From NCBI RefSeq assembly GCF_012273895.1, contig NC_052107.1, positions 4,216,001 through 4,280,000 on the forward strand: a stretch of DNA of 64,000 nucleotides. Reading direction: 5' to 3'. Of this stretch, positions 50,570 to 64,000 are shown piece by piece. This DNA comes from Zerene cesonia. Lineage: Eukaryota > Arthropoda > Insecta > Lepidoptera > Pieridae. The notes beneath the pieces are model-generated. The model did no database searches. It was not told where the DNA came from and saw nothing but the letters and a program-made list of their open reading frames with translations. The position numbers and the translations under genes were made by a program. Position 1 is the first letter of the stretch; each line of letters opens with the position of its first letter.

Positions 50570-50999
50570 CTGTAATTACGCGGGCGAAGAGCTTGCTTGT
50601 ATCTGAAATTTCTACTCAAAAAGCTGAAAATCTAATGAAAATATAAGAATAAGTGGCATTTTCATCCTTTGTGTTGTAGACCATCTAAGTGGATAAAATT
50701 GGTAATAAAAGTGAAAACTAAAGGTGAAGCGGACCCACACTCTGGCACGTATAATTTTTTGACATTTCTTACAGCCACGAGAAGTGGAAAGTGGAAGCCA
50801 CGTGAGAAACACTTTGAAATGTGTGATTTTTATTTGAATTATTTCAAAACTGTATTAAAAATAGAAGGATATGTTCTTATGATTGTGAATCATCGTTATC
50901 ATCAGTGTGGTCAACTGCAAGACATCCTTGATTTGACAACCACATGCTTAATCATCTATAGCAAAATATTTATCACATGTTTACGATGAAATCAAAACG

Positions 51000-51155
51000 G
51001 TGAAGAAAACATCGTGATGTAACAGGCATGACCAAGAATCAAAAGTTCGACGACATGTGACATCTGCCAACCTGCACTTGGCCAGCGTGGTGGATTATGG
51101 CCTGTGTCCCAGCAGTAGTAACATAATGGGCTGATAATGATGATGATTACGATGT
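51000..51155 (+). repeat. 3' part of the tRNA-derived SINE family
   Basis: Shares AAAAGTTCGACGACATGTGA and the CCTGTGTCCCAGCAG tail with 36700-37000. A separate head fragment (GGTGGCTCAGCGATTAGGAC) follows at 51190. Confidence 0.7.
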
Positions 51156-51619
51156 GAAAATTGATCGCTTGTAAAAGATTCTTGAAAATACCACAAGCAG
51201 AGGTGGCTCAGCGATTAGGACATCAGTACGAACAAATGTGATGACGATAATGAAGGACTCGCTCACAAATTGGTTAAACTTCACTCTTCGTTTACTTACA
51301 TACCTCAAATACTTCAGACGATTTTATATCACATTGGCTTGATATTCATATTCAGTCCACCGTTATTATAAAGCAGACAATTCAATTTATTATAATCGGC
51401 AGGCAACATAATCCAGGCTTACAAAGAGCATAAGCAGTCGATAGAGATTTGATGTTTGCGGAATGTAATACAAAGCTTACCTAAATTGTTTTCATATATT
51501 ATGGTAAATTTGACTCCTGATATAATATAGAATATTATAAAATGGTAGATTCCTGTTATCACGAGATAGGTTAGTCTTTATAACCGAAAAACAATTTAAA
51601 TAATTATCATGTGCGTGTC

Positions 51620-51646
51620 TCTGTGTTTGTGTGTGTGTGTGTGTAG
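51620..51646. repeat. Microsatellite (GT)n
   Basis: Uninterrupted GT run of about eight units with flanking GTGTTT. Confidence 0.9.
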
Positions 51647-52404
51647 GGTGTGTGAGGATGAGGATTGTGTTTCATGATAATGTTCAGAACATCCGCATGT
51701 TTCAGATCTTTAAAAAAACGAATATAATTTTAAATCTTATTAAATATCTAATATAAATTATAATATATTGATAATCAGCGCTGTCTAGTACTCACGAGTT
51801 TTGAACAGCGAGCCGAGGCTGCCTCTTGCTTTCTTGTGAGACATGTGGAATACTTATTTAATATATTTATTTTGTGTATGTAATAAGCAATAAACAACAT
51901 TTTAATTTATTTTAAAATTTCAAAATGTTGTAATATCGAAATTTAACAAATTCATAGATCATGTTACACTGTTGACGAAAAATATTTATGTAATATAAAT
52001 ATATACTTTCATTATTGATGACGGTCATTAAGGTCGGGAAAATGCGGCTCATTTACAGGGCGCGTAGGTACTTGTGAAATTGAAACAGGTATCCTGTAAC
52101 ACGTCACAAGCAACGATTTATCATATTATGTCAACCAAATAATCAATACTTAGTCACATAAAAAGATTCATGAAGCAAATCTATCTAATGTATATACTAG
52201 GATATACTATGCTATATATAGCATATACCTAGGATATATTATAAACTATCCCTATCCTAATATATGTAATATTATAAATGCGAAAGTAACTCTGTCTCTC
52301 TCTTCTTCACACCTATAAAACTAAATCGATGTCAATAAAATTTGGTACGGAGATAGGTTGAGAGATATCCCGGAAAACTCACGGCCGAAACTTAGTTATA
52401 TTAT

Positions 52405-52568
52405 AAAAAAATGCGAAAGTGTGTTCGTTTATATGTTCTTCTTTCGCGTCACAACAGACCTATTTCGTAGTGATTTTAATGTTTGAAAGTAGGAAGGCTA
52501 CTTTTTGGGTATGAAACATCCCATTCCCAATGGAAAATTTCCTTGACAACGCGGGCGAAGCCAGGTGC
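52405..52568 (-). repeat. Degenerate short retroposon, reverse
   Basis: AATGCGAAAGTGTGTTCGTT to GACAACGCGGGCGAAGCCAG; reversed relative of the copies in the 2.7-4.6 kb region. Confidence 0.5.
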
Positions 52569-54079
52569 GTAAAGTATAGTAAAAATGTTACGAAAATTGA
52601 GCGGACGAAGAATTATGAAATTTAGCACACTTATAGAGACAAAAAAAATATTCTAAAAAATAGACAAAACCCACAAAAAACATTACAAACACAAAACCTT
52701 TTGTTTAAGGTTATGGTTAAATTTTGACCACGTAGCTAACACAAGTTAGCGTTATTCTAATATAGAATCGAATAGACAGAGAACGTTTTATCCTTAGAGA
52801 AGTAATTTCCACTTGAGATCAGGAATACTTATTTATTTTTTCATAACGTAACAGTAATAAATCAATTCCCTCAGGCAAGAATTGAAGATTAAAATCAGTC
52901 TGACTTGTTTATCCTTCCCTAAATATCAATCTGTTTGTAGGTGCTTCATTAAAGTGATGTAATTATTGTGGAAGTATTTAAATTCTCAATATTTCACTGT
53001 GAACATTTAAATATTTTTTCATTCAAAGTGGGTATTTAAATGTACGATTGGACTAAAAACGATTAGTACAAGAACTGCCATTTCTTAAATTAGTGTTTGA
53101 AACAGTACGCGATTATCACATTGAATAATATGTCACAATATGTCTGTTTTTATACTAAAATGTCATTGGACCGTTTTATAAAAGTCTGCGTACAAGAATC
53201 TGTATCCATATTATTGAACGTGGCCTCAATTTTCAATATGCATAGATATTTTCTTTGCAATGGGTGAAAAGAGATCTTTAACATTAAGTAATATAAGAAT
53301 TAAAGTATATAAGTAAATATTAAATGTATAAGTAAATTTTACTTTCCGTGGTTTGATAAAACGCAACCTGGCTCTAACCTTAAACTGATAGCCTCTACTA
53401 AAAGTACCTAATAATTTAAAACCCTTGCACACACAAATATTGTACGTAATGGACGTTTTTGATGTTTATTTTCTTAAAACGCTTATATTATGTAGACTAG
53501 GCTGCTCGTTTCTAGAAAAACTATCTATGAATACTGGATGAGTACACGTGTGGAAATATTGCTGAACTTAATCGAATATCGCCTATAATTGCCAGCGGCA
53601 GATATAATGTAATAAACGATACACGTTATTATTCAAGAACCTAGAGGCGCTTGGAATTTTCCGTTTGTTTTCAACAATAAAATATATTTGTGTAAGGTAT
53701 TTAGTATTTATGATGTTAAATATTATTTGTAGTTTGATATTTTGATAACTAATTATTATAATTTGAAATACATATGTCACTTTTTGTACTAGTCGAATCT
53801 CGTTGCGCTTTAGGATCAATATTCGAAACGTATAAAATGTGCAATCATTTTATTCAATGTTCAATCGAACTACCCTTACTTTGTTAATAGTTATGATGGT
53901 GCATTTTTATTATCTACGTTTACGTTACTACTTATATTCAATCCGTTACCATTTTATTTCTTAGGTATATTCTACACTGAAGGTCATGATTGATGTAATG
54001 ACTATCGAAATAAAAATCAAATATAACAGAAGACCAAAATTAATGCCTCTACTTTTAGTGTCTTAAATTGATTTTTTTG

Positions 54080-54395
54080 TGGGAATCGAGCACGCTTCAG
54101 AATTGGGCCAGCTCGCACCGGGGAAGTACCACACCCCCACAGAAAACCGGCGTGAAATAGTGGCATGCCACTGTGTTTCATACGGTAGTGGGGGAGCCGG
54201 AGGCCAATTTCCTTTTCCTCACTCGTCCCAGTCCATTCCTACTTTCCTGTCATGAATCCGTTTCTTTTTCCTCACCCACCAATAGCGGGCAGCACATTCG
54301 CAGAGGCACTACCTTTGCGAATGTTCATGGGTGGTGGTAATCGTTTACCATCAGGCGAACCACCAACTCAGTTGCCCGCTATGACAAAAAAAAAA
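54080..54395 (-). repeat. Long copy of the GCGATCACCACCGCCC repeat family
   Basis: Contains CCAGCTCGCACCGGGGAAGT, CCACACCCCCACAGAAAACC, GGTGGTGGTAATCG and ATCAGGCGAACCACCAACTC. Reads as the reverse complement of 59038-59355. The short plus-strand open frame at 54252-54467 is inside it. Confidence 0.75.
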
Positions 54396-55632
54396 ACAAG
54401 GCGATGTTATCGCAACGGACTCATCAGTACTCCAGGTGAAATGACATTTAGATCGAAAGATGATTAAACGGCTAATCGGATTTTTATATTCCCGGGTAGT
54501 ACTGGGCAGAGCTAGTTATAAATATACAAAAGTAACGCATTAAAATATAAAGGTTCGATCACAAATGCTTAAAGGTAGGTAGCAAAAGTGCAAGCCAACG
54601 GCTTCTACATTTAAATTAGCTTGTCGACAAAATCTTGAAAATAACGATTACATAACAGCTTGACTGGATTATACCTACATCGGAAAATTTTTCCATTAAC
54701 ATATTTAACGCTTAACATAATTTAAAACTTAGAGTCATGATTATTTTTACCGGTGTTATGGTAAATGTAATGGTTTAACATTAAGAAGATTATAAATATG
54801 CTATTGAACGAAATATAGGTTAAAAGTGTATTTTAAATGGAAAAAGATTTATACAGAAGGTTTTATTAAATTGGAAATACAGTTTTTAAAAAAACACTAC
54901 CTTAACATATTAAATTGAATGCACGTTCGCACGTCGCACACATTCATACATTTGATATGATAGTCTCGACCGGTACTGTTAGTACACAGGGCCGCATGCA
55001 CACATGCGTACGGATTTTGCACATTATAAGGATTTGTACGATTTAGTAAAAGTCTATAGAATGGACTGTTTAAAGTAAAAGAATATTATGTGACCGTGTT
55101 GCTTCAAGATTTCTATGTAACTGTCATAATATATCCTAAACTATATTATTCATTTTTCCGTTTTTCTTTTGCTATACAGGATCACTGAGCATTACAAAAC
55201 ATGCTTTCAGCTTCTGCAGCCCCCTAGCGCTAAAAGACTTAAAACTAGAGCTAGACAGGCTCTGAAAGGCATTTAATTTACCTTGAGAGAATAATACTTG
55301 AATGTATAGTATATTAATTATGGCTTTCGGGTCTTATTTTTAATTTGTGAAGTCTAAATCTCTTTAAACCATCGGCATGCTATCAAATCTTATAATATCG
55401 TGAAATGCACTAAATATAAATGGGATAACACGCCCCTTAGGCAGGCACCGAAGCGTGGAGTCGAAAAAGGGGTAAAGGTTGACAAGGACACCCATCAAAG
55501 GCGCGAAACAATAGATTTAAATAGATTTGTTGAACATTTCGAGTATGGTAAAGTGAAACTCTGTCTATAGACATTTAAGAGTAGTGAATTGAATTATATT
55601 GTAAGGCATAATATTTACATAATATTTAGTTA

Positions 55633-55845
55633 TAGTATTTGCTTGTGTTTGATTTTACGCGAGTATTATACATTTCGAAATTAAAAACTTTTTAACGGAT
55701 TTAAAACGCGATGACTGACACGGGGAGACTGTCTCCCCGTGACCACGCTCGCTGTAAAATGTTCGAAATGTCGGGTTAATAATACAATGAATAAATCGCG
55801 TTTAAACTCCGTTAAAAAGTTTTTAATTTCTAATATTTAGTTACT
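55633..55845. mobile_element. Palindromic MITE with GC-rich centre hairpin
   Basis: The left end GTGTTTGATTTTACGCGAGT leads into AACTTTTTAACGGATTTAAA; the right arm is GTTAAAAAGTTTTTAATTTC. The centre carries a perfect 10-bp stem CACGGGGAGA/TCTCCCCGTG (55719-55741) that other copies lack or show altered. Confidence 0.8.
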
Positions 55846-57330
55846 AATTTTCTACCCGCGGCTCCGCTTGCTCAGTCAAATGGAAATAGTGCCGAGATTT
55901 TATCTGCATAGTTTCCTTTCCAAAGGAATTTCTATATAAAATAGTTAAACATCCTATCAGTGGCCACTTTACCTACCTTTCAGTATCTTACTTTAATTTA
56001 CAAATATAGGTTTGGAATCGGTGGAAACGAATCCTTTCATTTGTTATTTTTATGACAAAAAAAGAACCACTTCTCTTATACGAATTTGTGAATCTCGCAC
56101 TCTATTAAAAGTCTATTAAAAGCTTTAATGAAATCTCTTTGGTCATTCGAGTCCAGTTCGTAAGGTTTTTGGAAGATTCTGTTAAGTTAATTAGGTACAG
56201 TAGATCAAATGCTTTAAATTATAATCAAAACCCCACGTATTGTTAAAAATAGAGAAATTGTTTCAAATGATTGTTGAGATGTGGACAAAAATTGAAAGTA
56301 AATTGTCTATATCTTAATTTGTGTGAGCAGAATAAAATAAGAACGAAACATTATAGAAATTAAGAACTCCATTCTGAAAAGTTAAAGAAACTTACTGGCG
56401 TTTCTAGGAACTTCTTTAGAAATGTGCCACATTATTACACTTCAATAAACCTTAAACTTTAAAGTTTTTAACTTTAAAAACTAACGAGAAAATGATAACT
56501 ATTGCTTGTGAAATAAACTTTATCTACGAATTACTTCATCTGAATTTCAGCTGGTTATTTACTGATGAAATAAAAGTATGAATTTTTATTCGTCGTCATG
56601 TACTAGTAGCGAAACTCGCTACATCCAACTAAAGTAATTAATCAGTCCTTTTCCAAGGATCCCTCTTCATACATTTCCTTCCTGGCAAATACTACTTTAG
56701 TCTTAATTACGCAGAAGTAGCTCAAGAAATTCTTAGTTTATAGTATAAACGTGAAAGTCTATCTGTTTTTTGTCTTTGATTCACAGCGGATCTATCTTAA
56801 ATATGATTTGTGCAAATACAGAAAGCTAGGAGGCTAGAGACTGATATAGGCTTATTTTTAGTGCGGTGTAACATCTCCTTACGATAGGAAATTCCTTTAA
56901 CAACACGGCCGACTATATCATTGTGATTCCTGTACACATATCTCTAATCTCGCTACGTGATGTCCTCCCACGTAGATGGAATACACCCTTGACCTGGTAC
57001 GAAACAGTTGCAATGTATTATATGCATTCTAGTACATAATGGGGTCAACTCCACTTATATGCTAATGTATTAAATGTCTTATCTTCCATAAAATAAGAAA
57101 TATTGAAAAAAATCTCAATTAATATTAGGCTTAAAGCTTAGTATGTTTCAATGTTATCCTTAGCAGTAACTTAAAAAACACAGCTACTAGTGTCAAACAC
57201 ATAGATTCCAACGGAACGGTTCGATACGGCAGACTTTGTTTCTAGATCGAGAAAGTATGCATATTGTAAACATTGCTTTGGTTGCTAAAAAGTGGAAAAA
57301 TTTAAATTTTTGGTTTTAAAATATAAAAAA

Positions 57331-57530
57331 ACTAGCTGCGCCCCGCGGTTTCACCCGCGTAAGTCCGTATCGCGTAAGAACATCGGGATAAAAAGTTGCC
57401 TATATATCATTCCAGTTGTCCAGCTATCTATGGACAAAATTTCATTGCAATCGGTTGAGTAGGTTTTGCGTGAAAGAGCAACAAACACACACACATCCTT
57501 ATTAACTTTTGCATTTATAATATTAGTAAG
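57331..57530 (+). repeat. Short retroposon, ACTAGCTGCGCCCCGCGG family
   Basis: Near full-length copy with intact head and AATATTAGTAAGG tail. Confidence 0.8.
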
Positions 57531-58304
57531 GTCAAAGTGATTCGAAGGAACTCATTAGTTGCCGTTACCTGTGTTGCTGATATCTGTAGGTGATGCACTT
57601 GCTTTCCACTAGTCAATACGGATGGTAGTTTGCCATCCACATATAAAAAAATATATTAGCATTTAGTTGTATCATAGCATGGGGTTCGACTAACAGCTTT
57701 ATAAATAAACTAGACTATACTCCTCTTAACTGTAATAAAAACATTATATTACACAAGTTTTGAAAATCATTCAAACAATGAAAAACGGATATCCAGGCAA
57801 TAAATAACACGCATCATGATTGCCTATTGTTAGTATAGTACAAGGTTTCAGAGGGGGAACATGGGCGTTCTAAGTATTTCCACAAAGAAACCGTGAGTTT
57901 CATAAACAATAGAAAATGCAAATAATATTTCAAGCGCGGATCGGTAGCTGTCACACGGGTCATTGAAAAGCAGCACTGCGTTGCTACGACAGAGACATAC
58001 AAATCCGCCCTTATGCAATTGCTACAAATAATACCGATCTATTTTACTTAGGTTTATGTTATTTATTTATTCTTTATTGCACACTTACGAAATATAAAAC
58101 AGAGATAAACTTAACAAAAGCGACATAAAACTAGTATGTAAATGGCGGCTAAAAGCCGTCTCTATCAGGCAACCGTTGGGTAAACGACAAAATATTTTAA
58201 AAGCGAAAGGCACATATGCTGGAAAATTAATAATAAACAAAAAGTAACAATAAAATATGAACAATAAGTTTAATATCAATACATATATTTACTGTTATGT
58301 TACA

Positions 58305-58525
58305 TAAATGTGGAAGACGAGCACGCCTTGGCACTAATTGCCGCATCGGGGAAGGTACCACACCCCCACAGAAGATGTGTATGAATAACTATTCGCCATC
58401 CCATTTCCTTAGAAAGCGGACAACGCGTTTGCAGAGGACCTACTTCTACAATCGGTCTTGCGCGGGGTTGATCGTTTATCATCAGGCGAAGCACCAGCTC
58501 AGTTGTCCGCTACAACATTGAAAAA
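58305..58525 (-). repeat. Copy of the GCGATCACCACCGCCC repeat family
   Basis: Internally deleted copy with ACCACACCCCCACAGAAGA, GCGTTTGCAGAGGACCTAC and ATCAGGCGAAGCACC. Overlapping open frames on both strands here are repeat-derived. Confidence 0.65.
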
Positions 58526-59037
58526 ATGTATAATATCGTACATATTATACATTTTTTACGTATATGTACGTAACGTATACGTATATGTTGAAACTAATCT
58601 TATATATATATAAATATTAAGAGACTCAGTCCGTTTGTTATTTGGTATTTGGTTTTGGCTCTATGAAACAGGAAAATAGTAGCAGATATAAGTTTTCTTG
58701 TTAAAAATTTTATCAATAGTTGCATTATGCATGAGGTCAACAATGTTCGGCTTTGATATTATCCATAGAGATTATTATATTTATTATGTAGGCCATTGTA
58801 TTATGAATATAGTATATAATAATTTAGAATAATACAGGCCAGTGGACAAATAGTTTGGTACAGTTATTTTTCGAACTATACCTAGTTCGAAACACACAGA
58901 AAAGGAGAAAGTTCTCAATTTAACTGTATTTTGTGTTTGTTTGTTACCTCAGAGCGTTTGATTGGATGAACCGATTTTGATGTATTTTTTATATTTAAAG
59001 CTGGTTCCTTCTGTTTTAGTTTTGGTTTCTGTATTAG

Positions 59038-59355
59038 TATAGTATAGCGGGCAACTGAGCTGGTGGTTCGCCTGATGCTCAGCGATCACCACCGCCCATG
59101 AACATTCGCAGAGGTAGTGCCTTTGTGAATACGCTACCCCCTTTTAAGGGGTAAGGGATAAGGGGAGGATTGAGGACTAGAAAGAAGGAATGGACTGGAA
59201 AGGTTCAGGAAAAGGAAATGGGGCCTCCGGCTCCCCCGCTCACCGTACGAAACACAATAGTATGCTATTATTTCACGCCGGTTTTCTATGGGGGTGGGGT
59301 ACTTCCCCGGTGCGAGCTGGCCCAATTCGTGCCGAAGCATGCTTGACTCCCACAA
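59038..59355 (+). repeat. Copy of the GCGATCACCACCGCCC repeat family
   Basis: From AGCGGGCAACTGAGCTGGTG through CAGCGATCACCACCGCCCAT to CTGGCCCAATTCGTGCCGAA; the most complete forward copy in the window. An inverse fragment also lies at 60410-60490. Confidence 0.75.
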
Positions 59356-61143
59356 TATAATAAATTTGGTCCAGATTTTTGTTAAAGTAATTATTGCTGT
59401 TTATATAACTTATTGCATAACATGCATAAAATGATCAAACATACTAAAAAAAAAAAAACAATACATCACTGACTAAAAATAATTTGTTTGAATAAGACTA
59501 AAGCTTTGTAGCTTTAATAAAATAACGATTCATATATAGGTAATAATTGACTCGTTCTGTTTATTACGTTCACGTCGTTGAGGAAATAAATTATACACTG
59601 GAATCTATATATTATATAAAAAGCGTTTGATCACACACAGCACCGAGCCAAGGTCTTCCGCAAGCCCACTCACACACCCTCGCTTGCCACCCACAGTTGA
59701 ATATATATAATATAAATCAGAATTAATATTTCCACTACATTTGCCAATTTATTATAAGCATGGTCACACTCAAACTCCAAGTCTTTAGTTTAAAGGAAGT
59801 TATCCGTTGGTATTTGTTTTATGTCGTATTATATACAGTATTAAGTACTCGTCCCTAAAATTATAAATATTGGTAGCTTATTTCTATTATTCCATATTGC
59901 TATGTACTGCTATTTGTATATACTAAAGATAGTACATGCTAGTTACAAAGTTAATACCCGAAAAAGAACGTGTGTTAATTTTTATCCCGGTAATCCCACC
60001 ATGCTATCTTTTCTTTCGACTACGCGGCGACTATTATAATTTTATGCATCTTCTTGACTAGGTCTATAAGAGATCGCTGCCTTAGCGATATGAATATATA
60101 AAGCCCTATTGTGTGCATATGTTATACTTAGTTTATTTTTTATCTTTCAGTGATACAGTCTTGATTAATGACAGATCATCAGCATCATCATCAACATCAT
60201 AATGGTTACTACATGTATTACATTAAAAATTATGGATTTACTAAAAAAACCCTTAGGCAATTTATTAAATTCTCTCAGCAGTATGAAATTACACTAATAT
60301 TGTGCAATACAAGCTTAATTATAAATAAATTTAGGTCAAACAGAGGACCTAGGTTCAAATCCCGCCTTATAATCGTCATTTTTTACTCCTTATTCTATAT
60401 GATAGTAAAAACAAGAAGTGGCAGGGGCGTAAGACCTCTGCAAATGATCATGTGTGGTGGTGGTCGATTACCACCAGGCGAACCACTCTTTAATCAAATC
60501 AAACATGAACAATATTGACGTGTATGCAGTTAGTCATGTGTATTAAAAGGGTCTTGTCTCAGCCTTGAGACGATATAACCACTGTACGGCAACCTCGATA
60601 TTAATTGTGATAGCACCATATGAAGGCTTTCTCTATGCACTAGTTATGTCAGTTGGTTCTCATCATTACTTTATATAAAAAAAAAATGAACGCCATGCAT
60701 TTATCCTTGATTGTATGATTCAAACTTTAATGTTTAGCAGTGTGAAATTTTATGTCGAATTGAGAAGAAACAGTTTTGTGAATGTGAAAGTGTAAATAGA
60801 AAATATGAATTATATATTATTGCAAGTAGTGTTTGTTACCTCCTATAGATGTGTATAATTAATGTAGATAATGTTTGATATTAGGTTGTTCTTATCTTGA
60901 CAAAATATAACATACTACAAATAATATACCTATCTATCATAAATATACATATCTGTTCAACCTGGTTTCGCACATGCTATATCTATAGCCTGTATCACTT
61001 AGTGAAGTTGCACCTTTTAACCGTGAAAGAATTTTTGAAATCGGTTCAGTCATTTTTGTGTGAAAACTTTGTAAACATATTTAAATACAAACTTTCCTCT
61101 TATAAGTATAGATTTAATTCGTGAAACAAATGTAACTAACAAT

Positions 61144-61169
61144 ATTTATTTATTTATTTATTTATTTAT
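61144..61169. repeat. Microsatellite (TTTA)n
   Basis: About six tandem TTTA units. Confidence 0.9.
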
Positions 61170-64000
61170 AATACTTTATTGTACAAAACAGAAAGAATAG
61201 TTTATACAAAATATAATATGGCACAATGATATTCTGTACAAAAGGCGGCCTTATTGCTAGACAGCAATCTCTGCCAGGCAACCTGGCAACAATAATATCA
61301 CACATGTATCCGTTTGGTTCTGACTTTTCACATTTCCTGATAATTTCCTTCGAAATAGCATCAATAATATAAGACAAAGGTAGCCTCCATTTAATTCCAA
61401 CCCAGTGCGTGAATCAGTGAACTGAAAGCGGCTGTAGCGTAGACATACTATCGAATAAATTTCAACTTTATTTGTATTGGAATAGAAGTTGAAATAAGTT
61501 CCACTATATGTTCAATGTGAACCCTTTAATGGTCAGTTCGAATCAAAAACATTCTTCAAGCAACTCGAAATTATTTATATCAAAGCGATATCACAATCAT
61601 TTCACTTAATAATTTTTCTACAATATCTCTCATCCACATATTCAAATCTGAATTAAGCTTTTATTTTCGAAAATTCATAGCGCTAGTAATAATTATAATT
61701 ATGCAATGGTAAATAGTTAGGTTCTTGTATATTACAAATTTGAAAAAAAAAGATAAGAAGTTATTACACTACAATATATAGTTAACAAACCTACATCATC
61801 GAAAATCACATCATACCCCAAAATAACGCGAAGTTAGCGAATTATAATTCAATTTCAAATTCCAAATATTTTAGTATTAAATTAGTGTACATCATATAAT
61901 TACAATTATAATAGATTTTCACAATTTATCAACAGGAACTTTCTCAATTAGTGCATATTAAGTAGTTAGCAATTACCTATCATTTTTAATACCTTTTTAT
62001 TAGCTTCACCAGTGTTTGTGTGTAAGAGAATCATTTACACTCGAATTTCACATACTTTAAAAGTACAAATTTATTTAAAACTTTCTAGACTTATCAATGA
62101 TCGGTGATGACACAACAAGTTTGTGAGTCTCCAATGTGGATGAAGGCATAATTTACCACCACGTAGCCACAACTTAACCTTTATTTATTATAGCAGACTT
62201 TGTATTATAAATTCTTCAACAGAATTCAATGATGTTTACAAAAATAGAATGGAGGCTTCACGGAAAGCCATTAAAAATATAAAAATAAGCCGCAGTTTCA
62301 AAAGCCGGGACCACATAAACATCATCAACATATACTTGTTGCATTTAATTTTTTACTGGGCAACAAATTTCGACATATTAAACACTGAAATAGGTCAATG
62401 CTTCAAGCATAATCCGTCACAAATTGTAACTTAGTACGTACGGGTCACCCGGCGCGGGCTGAATACAGATTAGCTTGAACCCTCTGTAATATCTTGCTAT
62501 TACTCTTTGTTTAAACTTTGATCTAAATTCATTTTTTACATAATACATATGTAAGTTTCATTCTTTGTTTACAACAAGTATGGAAAATCAATATACTAAT
62601 ATACAAAGCCAACGAATTTTTTTGCTAGACCGCGCTAGTCTCGAAAACTGCTTGATCGATTTGAGTGCAATTTGGAACAGGTACCTCTGTACCAAATTGT
62701 CTGTTTTGATATCCGAGAAAGGTGTAGGTTTGTATCCTGGAAATGCTATTGCAACTGGGCTGTTAAACTCTTCCTTTGACTATGATGACGAAATCGCAAG
62801 CGAAAGCTAATATATTATAAAACTACCACAAACTTGTGTAGATAATAGTAATAATTAAATTTCGTAAAACACGTTTTTAAATATAAATTCACTTTATGAA
62901 TATTTCTCTACACACACATTGGGATAGCAATACAAACATCTATTAGTAAAGGGTTATCATAAACCTAAACACTAAAATACGCTTAAGTCTTATAAGAACA
63001 AAACACAAAATTACTTGCCCCAATATTCTCCGTTTGGTTGAACACGTGCTCACCATACTATACATTTCGCTGGCTATATTTAAGTATCTTATTGTAATAG
63101 GGGACGAGACCTGCAATAATCCAGACACAATTGCAATACACAACTGAGAAATTTTATATGAAAAACCCAATCTGACGCAGAACGAGCTCTTGGTAGAAGT
63201 GTTTAGTAAATAACAGCTTACGAAAATATAAAATACAATTTTTTTATTTACTTTTAAAAACTGAGATTCAGTGAATATTTCGATTATTATGTTGGAATAA
63301 ATAAATATTTATGAAATCATCAAGTGATTTTTAAATTGAAAGCCCTTAAGAAAAGGGTTTTTAATTTAAAATCCTGGAAATTTAACATTTTAGAAAAAGA
63401 AGTTTTCAATCAAATTTTACACCTACATTTCAATGTGTACATGTCATGAAAAAAGAGTGGTATTTGTCTATTTCCAGAATTACTCCATGATGTTACGTCA
63501 CGAGTAAATGTCGCTACAAAATGGTTATACAATGCAACATTTAAAGCAACTTAAAGCATTCTGATTATATGTTACTAGCCACCCGCCCCGGGTTCGCACG
63601 GATGCAATAATACATGATAGACTTTCTTATAAAAGACGATAAAATATAAAATAACTTCTTTCATTTAGGTTTTACTAGTGATGAACTGATTTAAATGTTA
63701 TATTATTTTATTTGATGGATGTTTAGGGAAGATAAATAAAACCTATTAAACAAAAGGAGTTATTAGGAACTAGTTCTAAGCAGAGAAAATCTATTCAGTA
63801 AACTAATATAATAGAAAACTGCGTTATAAAACTTATTAAGTTTAGTAAAAACATTAAAATACTACATTTTAACTAAAAAATGTGTAACGTACGTCGTATA
63901 CTTAAAAATAATGTAATTCATAAAAAATGATCCATTTAATAAATATCACATAAAAACACATATAGCAAAGGCTTCAATTTCAGGTAAAATAAGGCTATAT

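Larger units (their letters stand above)
32521..64000. other. Gene-poor, repeat-rich region upstream of gene C
   Basis: About 31 kb with no coding sequence I can support on either strand. Short open frames are AT-rich, lack family motifs, or fall in the listed repeats. The unlisted stretches (for example 32.6-35.4, 41.1-42.1, 46.1-47.9, 49.1-50.5, 52.6-54.0, 55.9-57.3 and 60.5-64.0 kb) hold only AT-rich sequence and degenerate retroposon scraps. It may be intergenic space beside the cluster or a very large intron of an off-window gene. Confidence 0.5.

Noticed and set aside
50669..50989. 106-codon plus-strand open frame
   Set aside because: No motif, no splice context and no family resemblance that I recognise; composition matches surrounding non-coding DNA.
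54252..54467. 71-codon plus-strand frame
   Set aside because: Entirely inside a dispersed repeat copy that recurs inverted at 59038-59355.
60168..60518. 116-codon frame starting with a His-rich run
   Set aside because: The His run comes from a CATCAT microsatellite-like stretch and the C-terminal part from the GCGATCACCACCGCCC repeat family.
62565..62810. 81-codon plus-strand frame
   Set aside because: The end of the frame (ATCGCAAGCGAAAGCTAA and the body before it) has the look of a degenerate short retroposon tail.

Overview
The window is nuclear DNA from a moth or butterfly (Lepidoptera). It is AT-rich, has short GT-AG exons spread over TE-filled introns, and carries many copies of short retroposons and foldback elements. 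It holds part of an aminopeptidase N (APN, peptidase family M1) gene cluster, the midgut family of GPI-anchored digestive exopeptidases that are also known as docking proteins for Bt Cry proteins. I could not assign the paralogs to numbered APN classes without a database, and I name no species.

Left to right: (1) gene D, plus strand, about 643-7843: the last seven visible exons of an APN whose catalytic half lies off the left edge; its C-terminal helical domain is shortened. (2) A 2.1 kb convergent intergenic region with a palindromic MITE. (3) Gene A, minus strand, 17637 down to 9944: a complete 14-exon APN-like gene (970 codons plus stop) with intact splice sites, signal peptide and GPI-type tail. 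The GAMEN motif, all three zinc ligands, the catalytic Glu and the catalytic Tyr position are all replaced, so it looks like a maintained pseudoenzyme. (4) A 1000-N assembly gap (18813-19812) whose two flanks are the same 77 bases, which suggests a false gap. (5) Exon B1, minus strand, 20571-19913: a second signal-peptide/N-domain first exon, homologous to exon 1 of gene A and in the right phase to splice to exon 2 of gene A. It is an alternative first exon, an orphan duplicate, or the start of a gene hidden in the gap. (6) Gene C, minus strand, 30728 down to 21226: a complete 15-exon APN (935 aa) with GAMEN, HEXXH-X18-E, the catalytic Tyr and a GPI-type tail, so predicted active. A small non-coding first exon and a TATA/initiator/GATA promoter are proposed near 32.4-32.5 kb. 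(7) About 32.5-64 kb: no gene I can support; intergenic or very large intron sequence with degenerate retroposons, tRNA-derived SINEs, MITEs and microsatellites.

The cluster pairs an apparently active exopeptidase (C) with a catalytically dead relative (A, perhaps with two alternative N-termini) and a shortened relative (D). All three end in hydrophobic C-terminal tails typical of GPI signals, so all are predicted to sit on the outer face of the gut brush border. Functions beyond family level are inference.
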